A DNA stretch of 64,000 nt from an uncultured Eubacteriales bacterium. Lineage in GTDB: Bacteria > Bacillota > Clostridia > Christensenellales > Aristaeellaceae. The stretch covers positions 1-64,000 of the forward strand of contig CALVNS010000013.1 in NCBI GenBank assembly GCA_944349855.1. Direction: 5' to 3'. Shown here one piece after another: positions 7,372-14,973 of this stretch. Every line of letters starts with the position of its first letter. The first letter of the stretch is position 1. Position numbers and translations under genes: made by a program. The notes beneath the pieces were generated by a model, which was given only the letters and a program-made list of their open reading frames with translations, searched no databases and was not told the DNA's origin.

Positions 7372-9858
7372 TTACGCCCGCGCGCCCATCGCGCCCCTGC
7401 GCCGCATCTCCCGCTCTCTCGAGGGGCGCAGCACCAGGTAGCAAAGCCCCGCCAGCACGGCCAGCGCGACCGCTGTCCAGACCGTAAATCCGTGGCCGGT
7501 CAGCAGCATGCCCAGCTGATAGACGATCAGGGCCATGGCGTAGGCAAAGCCCGTCTGATAGCCGATCGCAAACCACGTCCACCCGGCGTTGTTGAACTCG
7601 CGCTTCATCGCGCCGATGGCGGCAAAGCACGGCGCGCACAGCAGGTTGAACACCAGGAAGCTGTAGGCGCTCAGGGCCGTGAAGTGCACGGCGATGGGAT
7701 CCAGCGCGGCAAAATCGCCGCTCTCCACGATGGCCAGCGCGTCGCCCAGCACGCCGTAGAGCGCGCCGAACGTGCCGACGACCTCCTCCTTGGCCACCAG
7801 GCCCAGGATCGTCGCCACCGACGACTGCCAGTTGCCAAAGCCCAGCGGTGCAAACAGCGGGGCCACAATGCCGCCGACAGCCGCCAGCAGGCTGGCGTCC
7901 ATGTCCTCCACCAGGCCAAAGCGGCCCTCGGTGAAGCCCAGGTTGGACGTCACCCACACCAGAATGCTCGCCGCAAAGATGACCGTTCCCGCGCGCTTGA
8001 TGAACGACCAGCCGCGCTCCCACATGCTGCGCAGCATGCCGCCAAGGGTCGGCCAGTGGTAGGCCGGCAGCTCCATGACGAACGGCGCGGGCTCGCCCGC
8101 AAAGCGCCGGGTCTTCTTGAGCAGGATGCCCGAGATGATGATCGCCGCCACGCCCACGAAGTAGGCGCTGGGCGCAACCCACCACGCGCCGCCGAACATC
8201 GCGCCCGCGATGAAGCCGACGATCGGCATCTTGGCGCCGCAGGGGATGAACGTCGTGGTCATGATGGTCATCTTGCGGTCGCGGTCCTGCTCAATCGTGC
8301 GCGAGGCCATGACGCCCGGCACGCCGCAGCCCGTTCCGATCAGCATCGGGATGAACGACTTGCCCGACAGCCCGAAGCGGCGGAAGATGCGGTCCATGAT
8401 GAACGCAATGCGCGCCATGTAGCCGCAGTCTTCCAGGAAGGCCAGCAGCAGGAAGAGCACCAGCATCTGCGGCACGAAGCCGAGCACACCGCCCACGCCG
8501 CCGATGACGCCATCCAGGATCAGGCTCTGCAGCCAGTCCGCACAGTTCACGGCCTCCAGCGCCGCGCCGACAAGCACCGGGATGCCCGGGATCCACACGC
8601 CGTAGTCCGCCGGGTCAGGTTCCTGCACCGCCAGCGCCGCAGTAAACGCCGCCGCATCCACAGTGATCGCCTTGCCCTCCTCCGGCTCCACGCTGGCCGT
8701 GACGCCTGCCTCCTGCGCCGCCGCGCCGAACGCATCCGCCGTCTCCTGCGAGACCTCTCCCGCCTCAACCTGCGCCGCCAGCTCCGCCGTGTCTACGCCG
8801 GCTGTCTCGGCCGCCGCGATGTAGGCATCCACCTGCTGCAAGGCCAGCTCGTATGTCTCGGATGCCTCCGCATAGGCGGCGCTGCCGATGCCCAGCGCGT
8901 GCCAGCCGTCGCCGAACACACCGTCGTTGGCCCAGTCCGTCAGAATCGTGCCCAGCGACGACCAGGAGATGTAGTACACCAGCGTCATGACGATCGCGAA
9001 GATCGGCAGCGCCAGGACGCGGTGCGTCACCACCCGGTCGATCCGGTCGCTGACCGTCTCGCCCGTATGCCGCTTGTGCACCGCCGCGCCGACGATCTCC
9101 CGGATGCTCCCGTAGCGCTGGTCGGTGATGATCGCCTCGCCGTCGTCGTCCAGCGCCCGCTCACACGCCGCCGTCGCCTGCTCGATGCGCTCCTTCACCG
9201 CCGGGTCGAGCCGGAACGTGTCCATCACCTTCGCGTCGCGCTCGAAGAGCTTGATCGCATAGAACCGCCGCTGCCGCTCCGGCGCGGCTGCGCCCACCAG
9301 CTGCTCGATCTCATCCAGCGCCCGCTCCACCGCCGGCGCGAACGTGCGCAGCGGCTGCGGCGGCCTGCCCGCGCGGGCCGCCTCTTCGACCCGCTCCATC
9401 GCCTCGCGGATGCCCTCGCCCTTGAGCGCGGAGATCTCCACCACCGGCACGCCCAGCTTGGCCGACAGCGCCTTCGTGTCAATCCGGTCGCCCGCGCGGC
9501 GCACCACGTCCATCATGTTCAGCGCCACCACCACCGGAATGCCCAGTTCCAGCAGCTGCGTCGTCAGGTAGAGGTTGCGCTCCACATTGGTTCCATCCAC
9601 TAGGTTCAGGATGGCGTCCGGCCGCTCGCCGATCAGGTAATCGCGCGCCACGACCTCCTCCAGCGTGTAAGGAGAGAGCGAGTAGATGCCGGGCAGGTCC
9701 TGAATGACGACCTCTTTGTCCTCCTTGTAGCGGCCTTCCTTCTTCTCCACCGTCACGCCCGGCCAGTTGCCGACGTACTGGTTGGAGCCGGTCAGGGCGT
9801 TGAACAGCGTTGTCTTACCGCAGTTCGGATTGCCTGCCAGCGCGATTTTCAGCTCCAT
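7372..9858 (-). CDS. feoB: ferrous iron transporter FeoB
   Basis: An 828-residue Fe(II) permease. The cytoplasmic G domain has G1 GNPNCGKT (9-16), G3 DLPG (54-57), G4 NMMD (114-117) and G5 SAL (143-145), then a helical GDI-like region and a C-terminal membrane domain with paired gate regions. Between the first membrane helix (about 281-300) and the conserved WIPGIP segment (422-427) lie about 100 residues, mostly Ala, Glu and Gln, much longer than the usual short loop and predicted outside the cell. The start has AAAGGAGATG upstream. It follows two feoA genes and precedes the Cys-rich gene and regulator. Confidence 0.95.
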   Translation of the reverse strand: MELKIALAGNPNCGKTTLFNALTGSNQYVGNWPGVTVEKKEGRYKEDKEVVIQDLPGIYSLSPYTLEEVVARDYLIGERPDAILNLVDGTNVERNLYLTTQLLELGIPVVVALNMMDVVRRAGDRIDTKALSAKLGVPVVEISALKGEGIREAMERVEEAARAGRPPQPLRTFAPAVERALDEIEQLVGAAAPERQRRFYAIKLFERDAKVMDTFRLDPAVKERIEQATAACERALDDDGEAIITDQRYGSIREIVGAAVHKRHTGETVSDRIDRVVTHRVLALPIFAIVMTLVYYISWSSLGTILTDWANDGVFGDGWHALGIGSAAYAEASETYELALQQVDAYIAAAETAGVDTAELAAQVEAGEVSQETADAFGAAAQEAGVTASVEPEEGKAITVDAAAFTAALAVQEPDPADYGVWIPGIPVLVGAALEAVNCADWLQSLILDGVIGGVGGVLGFVPQMLVLFLLLAFLEDCGYMARIAFIMDRIFRRFGLSGKSFIPMLIGTGCGVPGVMASRTIEQDRDRKMTIMTTTFIPCGAKMPIVGFIAGAMFGGAWWVAPSAYFVGVAAIIISGILLKKTRRFAGEPAPFVMELPAYHWPTLGGMLRSMWERGWSFIKRAGTVIFAASILVWVTSNLGFTEGRFGLVEDMDASLLAAVGGIVAPLFAPLGFGNWQSSVATILGLVAKEEVVGTFGALYGVLGDALAIVESGDFAALDPIAVHFTALSAYSFLVFNLLCAPCFAAIGAMKREFNNAGWTWFAIGYQTGFAYAMALIVYQLGMLLTGHGFTVWTAVALAVLAGLCYLVLRPSREREMRRRGAMGARA

Positions 9859-9873
9859 GGGAACATCTCCTTT

Positions 9874-9891
9874 AGTTATCCAAAGTTAACT
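9874..9891. promoter_or_regulatory. DtxR-type operator-like palindrome before feoB
   Basis: AGTTATCCAAAGTTAACT fits the GTTA-N8-TAAC geometry of the other sites in this locus, but the symmetry is imperfect. It lies between feoA and feoB, directly upstream of the feoB ribosome binding site. Confidence 0.4.
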
Positions 9892-9909
9892 TCAAGTCAC
9901 AGGCATGCG

Positions 9910-10131
9910 TCACTCGACCACGATTCGGTCCGCATCCGCCTTGCGGATCGACAGCTCATAGCCGCGAACCGTCAGCTCGATGGGGTCGCCAAGCGGGGCC
10001 ACCTTGCGCACGAACACCTGCGTGCCCTTTGTCAGGCCCATGTCCATGATCCTGCGCCGCACCGCGCCCTCGCCATCGATTCGCCGGACCGTCACGGTCT
10101 GGCCGCAGGCCGTCTCCCTGAGCGTTTGCAT
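9910..10131 (-). CDS. feoA: FeoA-type SH3 domain protein (second copy)
   Basis: A 73-residue cytoplasmic protein with the FeoA fold; RIMDMGLTKGTQVFVRKVAP and PIELTVRGYELSIRK are typical. FeoA is thought to act on the G domain of FeoB. The ATG at 10131 follows AAGGAGGG. It lies 13 bases after the other feoA and 51 bases before feoB in the same leftward operon. Confidence 0.9.
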   Translation of the reverse strand: MQTLRETACGQTVTVRRIDGEGAVRRRIMDMGLTKGTQVFVRKVAPLGDPIELTVRGYELSIRKADADRIVVE

Positions 10132-10144
10132 GTATTTCCCTCCT

Positions 10145-10354
10145 TCACACCATGATGCGCTGCGCCAGCTGCCGGGAAAGCGCAACGCGCGTATCCTTGA
10201 CGTGGATGATGACGTTGCCCGAGATCTCCGAGACCACCGTCACCGTCTCCCCCGCCACAAAGCCGAGGTTGCAAAGAAACTTCTGCGTCTCGTCCTTGCC
10301 CGTGATCTTTCGAATGCACATCTGCTGTCCGGGGCGCGCCAATGTAAGCGGCAT
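10145..10354 (-). CDS. feoA: FeoA-type SH3 domain protein (first copy)
   Basis: A 69-residue FeoA paralogue (ITGKDETQKFLCNLGFVAGE, then VIIHVKDTRVALSRQLAQRI). Double feoA genes ahead of feoB are common in Clostridia, and the two copies probably are not interchangeable. The ATG at 10354 lies 7 bases after GAGGAGG; a GTG immediately before it is the alternative. This is the first gene of the operon. Confidence 0.9.
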   Translation of the reverse strand: MPLTLARPGQQMCIRKITGKDETQKFLCNLGFVAGETVTVVSEISGNVIIHVKDTRVALSRQLAQRIMV

Positions 10355-10370
10355 CACGCTTCCTCCTCTT

Positions 10371-10388
10371 TGTTACCCATAGCTAACA
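10371..10388. promoter_or_regulatory. operator-like palindrome in the feo leader
   Basis: TGTTACCCATAGCTAACA: GTTAC and GCTAAC half-sites around the same spacing as the other operators. It sits in the untranslated leader between promoter and first feoA. Confidence 0.5.
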
Positions 10389-10405
10389 TTTGTCGTTTGG
10401 TTTGG

Positions 10406-10423
10406 GGTTAGTCTCTCCTAACC
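10406..10423. promoter_or_regulatory. main feo operator
   Basis: GGTTAG-TCTCTC-CTAACC is a perfect palindrome (8-bp arms if the flanking GG/CC at 10404 and 10425 are counted). It begins about 10 bases downstream of the feo -10 element, the position where a bound DtxR-family repressor blocks transcription. Confidence 0.75.
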
Positions 10424-10432
10424 CCGAGCCTA

Positions 10433-10461
10433 AGTTTACCATGATTCCAGGCCAGCGTCAA
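10433..10461 (-). promoter_or_regulatory. promoter of the feo operon
   Basis: On the minus strand TTGACG (10456-10461), 17 bases, TAAACT (10433-10438), with the palindrome at 10406 covering the transcription start region. Confidence 0.65.
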
Positions 10462-10492
10462 GCACACGCGGAAAAAAAACGCGAGAAAAACC

Positions 10493-10522
10493 TTGACGAA
10501 AATTCTTTTCTTCGCTTATGCT
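10493..10522 (+). promoter_or_regulatory. promoter of the divergent DtxR-family gene
   Basis: TTGACG (10493-10498) and TATGCT (10517-10522) with an 18-base spacer. No palindrome of the feo type overlaps it, so this regulator may be expressed constitutively. Confidence 0.5.
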
Positions 10523-10554
10523 ATATGGGACAAAAGCTGGATGGGGGCGTGGAC

Positions 10555-10932
10555 ATGAAGCTGTACGAATCGGCCGAGAACTACCTGGAGACGATCCTCA
10601 TGCTCGAGCGCAGCCAGGGCGCGGTGCGCTCCATCGACATTGCGGCCGCGCTCTCCTTTTCCAAGCCCAGTGTCAGCCGGGCGGTGCGGCTGCTGCGGGA
10701 GGACGCCTACATCTTCGTCGACCGCCAGGGCTACATCACCCTCACGGACAAGGGACGCGCCGTGGCCGAGCGCATCCTGGAGCGCCATACGCTGCTTACG
10801 CGCTATTTCGTGGCGCTGGGCGTGGACGAGGCGACCGCCCAGCAGGACGCCTGCCGCGTGGAGCACGACCTGTCCGACATCACCTTTGAGAAGATCCGGG
10901 AGCACGCGCAGCGCACGACGGACGAGGCGTAA
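10555..10932 (+). CDS. DtxR/MntR-family metalloregulator, divergent from feo
   Basis: A 125-residue protein beginning KLYESAENYLETILML, the usual start of MntR-type regulators, with a winged helix (about 1-65, SFSKPSVSRAVRLLRED) and a C-terminal helix set with likely metal ligands (E/H in ERHTLLTRYF and CRVEHDLSD). The start is placed at the ATG at 10555 after GGGGGCG. It is divergent from the feo operon and is a second candidate for binding the palindromes there. Confidence 0.85.
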   Translation: MKLYESAENYLETILMLERSQGAVRSIDIAAALSFSKPSVSRAVRLLREDAYIFVDRQGYITLTDKGRAVAERILERHTLLTRYFVALGVDEATAQQDACRVEHDLSDITFEKIREHAQRTTDEA

Positions 10933-10947
10933 TTTCCCCATGCTTGG

Positions 10948-11000
10948 ACAGGACACGGGATGTCCGGGGATGCCATTCCCGCCGGACGTCCTGTTTTTTT
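10948..11000 (+). terminator. terminator of the divergent regulator gene
   Basis: ACAGGAC (10948-10954) and GTCCTGT (10988-10994) close a longer stem containing GTCCGG/CCGGAC and end in a run of T residues. Confidence 0.75.
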
Positions 11001-11043
11001 CGCCGCGTCTGCGCGATGATGGCGGATGAAGGGAGGTCGTTTC

Positions 11044-11553
11044 ATGGACCAACAGAAGACCGGCGCGCTGCTGCGCGCACTGCGCAGGGAGAAAGGCGTC
11101 ACACAGGAACAGCTGGCGGAGCGCCTTTGCGTCTCCAACCGCACCGTCAGCCGCTGGGAAAACGGCAACAACCTGCCCGATTTCGCGGTGCTCATCGAGC
11201 TGGCGGCCTACTACGATGTGACGGTGGACGAGATCCTTCGCGGCGAGCGAGCGGCTGCGCCCCAGCCCCCGCAGGCGCAGGACGCGCTGTATCGCATCGC
11301 GGCCTACACGCAGGGGGAGCGAGAGGCCTTCGCCCGGCGGCTGCACGGCCTGCTGACGGCGGGGGCCGCGAGCGGCGTGCTCTACGGGGCGCTCCTGGCG
11401 CTCGGTCTGGCGGAGGATGGACCCTTCGCGCCGGTCGCCTCCTTTGCGCTGGGCCTTGCGTGCGGCACGCTGCTCGTCTGCGCGCTGCTGACGGGCCGCC
11501 ATGCCGCCGGCCTGCGGCGGGTCAAGCTGCGCCTGATGCGGCGCGAGGCCTGA
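11044..11553 (+). CDS. HTH-XRE protein with two membrane helices
   Basis: A 169-residue protein. Residues 5-62 form an XRE helix-turn-helix (VTQEQLAERLCVSNRTVSRW); two hydrophobic helices follow at about 101-120 and 127-148, then a basic tail. This layout is common in Clostridia, where such proteins are thought to be membrane-tethered regulators. GGGAGG precedes the ATG at 11044. It converges with the DUF2325 gene with only 6 bases between stop codons. Target unknown. Confidence 0.75.
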   Translation: MDQQKTGALLRALRREKGVTQEQLAERLCVSNRTVSRWENGNNLPDFAVLIELAAYYDVTVDEILRGERAAAPQPPQAQDALYRIAAYTQGEREAFARRLHGLLTAGAASGVLYGALLALGLAEDGPFAPVASFALGLACGTLLVCALLTGRHAAGLRRVKLRLMRREA

Positions 11554-11559
11554 GCGCCG

Positions 11560-11841
11560 CTATCCGACGTGACGGCGCAGCGCCTGCTCCAGCGCGGCCG
11601 CGCTGCCCTTGGGCAGGCGGATCAGCTTCAGGCCCCGCCTGCGCGCCTCGCGCGCCGCATTCTGCGCCATGGTGTGCGACACGGTGTCCATACACAGGAA
11701 GATCAAGTCCGCCTGGCCCAGGCGCTGCGTGAGGTTGCCCGTCTTGAGCGCAAACACCTTCGCCTCACAGGCATAGCGCCTGCATACGTCCACGTACTTT
11801 CGTCCCATGCATTCGTTGCCGCCGATGATGATTGCGCTCAT
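11560..11841 (-). CDS. DUF2325 family protein
   Basis: A 93-residue protein with the DUF2325 pattern: SAIIIGGNECMGRKYVDVC at the N terminus, a central DLIFLCMDTVSHTMAQNA and a C-terminal RLPKGS segment. Conserved Cys15, Cys23 and Cys48 could bind a metal. The biochemical role of the family is not established, but such genes often lie beside feo systems. Start at 11841 follows GGAGG. Two palindromes identical in form to the feo operator lie in its leader, so it should belong to the same iron regulon. Confidence 0.75.
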   Translation of the reverse strand: MSAIIIGGNECMGRKYVDVCRRYACEAKVFALKTGNLTQRLGQADLIFLCMDTVSHTMAQNAAREARRRGLKLIRLPKGSAAALEQALRRHVG

Positions 11842-11856
11842 GATGGCCTCCATTCT

Positions 11857-11874
11857 GGTTAGTTATTGCTAACC
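11857..11874. promoter_or_regulatory. feo-type operator before the DUF2325 gene (proximal)
   Basis: GGTTAG-TTATTG-CTAACC, a perfect 6-bp-arm palindrome of the same 18-bp form as the main feo operator. Confidence 0.7.
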
Positions 11875-11890
11875 TCGATGTAAAAGAAAT

Positions 11891-11908
11891 GGTTAGCGAA
11901 CGCTAATC
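11891..11908. promoter_or_regulatory. feo-type operator before the DUF2325 gene (distal)
   Basis: GGTTAG-CGAACG-CTAATC, 7 of 8 positions symmetric, starting just after the -10 of the DUF2325 promoter. Its centre is 34 bases from that of the proximal site. Confidence 0.7.
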
Positions 11909-11915
11909 CGTTTCC

Positions 11916-11944
11916 ATTGTAACAGACGCGGCCGCCGCTGTCAA
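11916..11944 (-). promoter_or_regulatory. promoter of the DUF2325 gene
   Basis: On the minus strand TTGACA (11939-11944), 17 bases, TACAAT (11916-11921). Near consensus, and therefore probably off only when the adjacent operators are occupied. Confidence 0.8.
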
Positions 11945-11983
11945 GCGCCGGCCGCGCCGTTTTTTTAAGGGGACAAGAGACGC

Positions 11984-14083
11984 TCATCCGTTGAGGCACT
12001 CAAACCGCCCGTCCGGACAGGAGGCGTCCTCGCCGGGCAGGAGGTTGAACCAGCCCTCCCCGGTCAGCACGCCGAAGGCGACAAATGCGCCGTCGTTGCG
12101 CACGCGGCCGTCCTGCGCGCGCAGGGCGGCAGGGGCGGGATGCAGCAGGGGCCACATCGGGCCGGGCGCGCCCACGCAGACGATCTGTTCGGACCGGGCG
12201 ACCTCCTGCGCGCCGCGCAGTACGCATACGCGCAGCAGGAGCAGACCGGGCGTCTCGGGCAGCTGCGCATAGGCGCGCAGGACCTGCTGGGACTTCTCCT
12301 GCACGATGCGCGCCTCCTGCCACAGCACAGCGCCCGAGGCGTCATAGAGCGCGGCGTGCACGGCGACATCCTGCATCTGTTCCCTGCATAGCAGGTGGAT
12401 GAAGCCGTCCAGATGCGTGCCGGGCCAACAGGCGAGGCGGTCCAGGCAGATGGCGGCGCACAGGGGTGCGAGCGCCTCCCGCACGGCGAAATAGGCCGGC
12501 CGGCGCGCGCCGTCCGCCTCGACGAGCGCGTCAGAGCAGGGCGCAGGGAAGGACTCCCGCAGGCTGCCCAGCACCGCGGACGCGCCGCGCATGCGGGCGC
12601 TGAGCGCAGCCCGGCGCAGCGCCTCGGCCTGCAGGCAGCGCGAGAGCGCGCACAGCGCCCGCCGGTCCTCTGCCGGCGCTTCGCCGCAGGCCTCCCGTAG
12701 CATCTCGCGGTCGATGACGGAGCCGCCGCCGCGCAACATCCAAAATGGGCCTGTCTCGGGCCAGCAGGGCGCGCCAGCCGCCAGCTCCTGCAGGCGCACG
12801 CCGCTGACGGCCGCACGCACGGGCGCCTCGCGCATCGGCGCAGTGTCCTGCGCAAAGCGGCGGGCCATGTCCTCCAGGCTGCCGGGCAGCTCCGGGCCGC
12901 GCATCACGCAGGCCGTCGCGCCCGCGCCGGGCAGGCCCGGCTGCGCCGGAAGCGCGAGCGGCCGCGCGTCGCCCAGGCGCGCCAGCGCAGCCTGCGCGGC
13001 GGGAACGTCCTGCGCCGCCCACTGCACGACGCACGGGCGCGCGCACAGCCGCGCGGCGGTCTCCTCCTCCCGGCCGCGGGGCAGGCGCTGAAAGATCATC
13101 AGCCCCGCCTCGTCGCACGCGTCATAAAAGGCCTCGGCCTCCTCGCCGCAGACGAATAGCGCGTTCAGTCCCGCCTCCCGCGCCAGACGTACGAGCGCGT
13201 CAAAGTCCGCGCGCGCCGCAGCGGCATGGACGTCCGGCTCATGGCGGGCGCACAGCAGATGCACGGGCTCACCGTTGACGCCGCACAACATCGCCGGCTG
13301 TCCCGGCAGGCACAGCTCAGACTGCACGGTGCGAAAGCCCGTATGCATGCGCACACTGTCGCAGGCCATATTCCGTCGCAGCAGCTGCAACCGCGCCGAC
13401 ACGGGCGCATTGTTCCGGCCGGGACGCCACAGCGGCCAGGACACGTCGCCGGGGCGCATCGTATGCAGCAGCGCAGTGCGCGCGGCGGGCAGCGTCTCCT
13501 CAAACGAAAAGACGCCCAACACCTCGTCTCCCGCGGTGAGCGCGTAGCGCAGCGTATAGCGTCCGGGCACGAACGCCTCGACCGCGACCTCCGCCACCAG
13601 CTCGTCCGCCTGCGCGCGCAGCGCCATGCGCTCGATGCGCGCGGCGCTTACGCCCACGAGCCTCACGCGCCCCGGAATGCCCTGCGCGGCGCGCGGGGGC
13701 ACGCCCACGGGCGGCGCGGGATCGAACGCCAGCTCAAAGGGCACCTCCTCGCGCCCGAAGGCCTCCTGCGTCACGTCGGCCAACAGCGGGCCGTCCGAGA
13801 AGGCGATCTCCCGCCCGCCCACGCGCAGCACGCCCGCGCCGCGCAGCGCCTCAAAGCGCAGATAGACCCGCTCGTCCGCCAGGCCGCGCACGTCCGCCAC
13901 GCCGGAAAACGTCCACGCGCGCAGCGCCGCCCACTCGGCCTCTCTCGCACGCAGGCCCTCCTCCAGCCCTTCGACGGCGCCCGCGCCTGACAGCGCCTGC
14001 AACACCGTGCACGGCGGACGCACATCCAGCGCGTATCCTGCGCCCGAGAGGCGCAGCGACGTGATCTCCCGCTTGCAAGCCAC
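11984..14083 (-). CDS. degenerate GH2 beta-mannosidase-like protein
   Basis: A 699-residue protein of GH2 beta-mannosidase architecture: sugar-binding jelly roll, immunoglobulin-like domains, a barrel with FYDACDEAGLMIF, and the C-terminal helix pattern LQAEALRRAAL...RRPAYFAVREALAP. Active-site motifs are eroded: the WxGNNE acid/base region reads VVQWAAQD, and the YWQLND region reads GSLRESF. It may have lost catalysis and serve as a binding protein, or the barrel is shortened. The GTG at 14083 is chosen as it follows GGGGGAG; an upstream TTG has no ribosome binding site. No signal peptide. It follows the Nudix gene by 93 bases. Confidence 0.6.
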   Translation of the reverse strand: MACKREITSLRLSGAGYALDVRPPCTVLQALSGAGAVEGLEEGLRAREAEWAALRAWTFSGVADVRGLADERVYLRFEALRGAGVLRVGGREIAFSDGPLLADVTQEAFGREEVPFELAFDPAPPVGVPPRAAQGIPGRVRLVGVSAARIERMALRAQADELVAEVAVEAFVPGRYTLRYALTAGDEVLGVFSFEETLPAARTALLHTMRPGDVSWPLWRPGRNNAPVSARLQLLRRNMACDSVRMHTGFRTVQSELCLPGQPAMLCGVNGEPVHLLCARHEPDVHAAAARADFDALVRLAREAGLNALFVCGEEAEAFYDACDEAGLMIFQRLPRGREEETAARLCARPCVVQWAAQDVPAAQAALARLGDARPLALPAQPGLPGAGATACVMRGPELPGSLEDMARRFAQDTAPMREAPVRAAVSGVRLQELAAGAPCWPETGPFWMLRGGGSVIDREMLREACGEAPAEDRRALCALSRCLQAEALRRAALSARMRGASAVLGSLRESFPAPCSDALVEADGARRPAYFAVREALAPLCAAICLDRLACWPGTHLDGFIHLLCREQMQDVAVHAALYDASGAVLWQEARIVQEKSQQVLRAYAQLPETPGLLLLRVCVLRGAQEVARSEQIVCVGAPGPMWPLLHPAPAALRAQDGRVRNDGAFVAFGVLTGEGWFNLLPGEDASCPDGRFECLNG

Positions 14084-14176
14084 CGGTATCTCCCCCGTTT
14101 CTTCCCGAACCGCATGCGAATTTGTGGAAATGCGCAACAAACCGGCCCGTTTGGACGTTCTTAATAGTAGGCGGCG

Positions 14177-14734
14177 TCAGCTCAGCAGGCGGCCGGCCAT
14201 GAGCAGGCCCACCGCGCTCTTGCCGTCGCACAGCTCCCCGCGCATCACCCGCTCGATCGCCTCGCCCAGCGGCATGCGCACCACGTCGAGGAACTCATCC
14301 TCATCCGGGTGCGCCTTGGCCGCGCTCAGGCCTGTGGCCAGATACAGCGCGATGCGCTCTGAGCTGAAGCCGGGCGTCGTCAGCAGGACCGTGAGCGGCT
14401 GCCAGCGCTGCGCGCGCAGGCCCGTCTCCTCCTCCAGCTCGCGCTTGGCGCACACGAGGGGATCCTCCCCCGGCGCATCCAGCTTGCCGGCGGGGATCTC
14501 CAGCGTCACCCCGCCCACCGCCACGCGGTGCTGGCGTACGAGCGTGACGAAGCCCGCGTCGTCCACTGCGACGACTGCCGCCGCGCCGCGGTGCAGCACG
14601 ATCTCGCGCGGCGCGAGCGCGCCGTCAGGCAGACGCACGGTCCACTTTTCCACGTCGATGACCTTGCCGTCAAAGATGCGCTCGCGCGACACCGGCGTCT
14701 CGCGCAGTCCCTGCTCGCCGTCTCCCTGTTGCAT
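14177..14734 (-). CDS. Nudix hydrolase, ADP-ribose pyrophosphatase type
   Basis: A 185-residue enzyme with the Nudix box from GKLDAPGEDP to AKRELEEETGL (about 100-122), where the REXXEE glutamates bind Mg2+. The preceding VTLEIPAGKLD and the N-terminal VSRERIFDGKVIDVEKWTV match the ADP-ribose pyrophosphatase (NudF) group, which hydrolyses ADP-ribose to AMP and ribose 5-phosphate. The ATG at 14734 follows GAAGGAGG; upstream in-frame ATGs lack a site. Confidence 0.85.
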   Translation of the reverse strand: MQQGDGEQGLRETPVSRERIFDGKVIDVEKWTVRLPDGALAPREIVLHRGAAAVVAVDDAGFVTLVRQHRVAVGGVTLEIPAGKLDAPGEDPLVCAKRELEEETGLRAQRWQPLTVLLTTPGFSSERIALYLATGLSAAKAHPDEDEFLDVVRMPLGEAIERVMRGELCDGKSAVGLLMAGRLLS

Positions 14735-14848
14735 CCTGATTCCTCCTTCGTATATATGGAAAGGGTTGTCTGGGGGTATGTTCGAGCCAAAGGGCCTCAT
14801 TTCCTGCCTGACCGCGTGCCGGGCGCGAATTTGCGCGAGCCGTTTGCG

Positions 14849-14877
14849 TTGACAAGTGCCGCGGCGCAAGCTACAAT
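14849..14877 (+). promoter_or_regulatory. promoter of the SH3/collagen-like surface protein
   Basis: TTGACA (14849-14854), 17 bases, TACAAT (14872-14877), about 95 bases before the start codon. Confidence 0.8.
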
Positions 14878-14973
14878 TGAAGCATGTCAAGGGTTACATC
14901 CATCCGCGCGCATATGCCGCGCAGCCACAAATGACACCGGCCTGATCGCCACAGATTTTCAAGGAGGGGTTGC

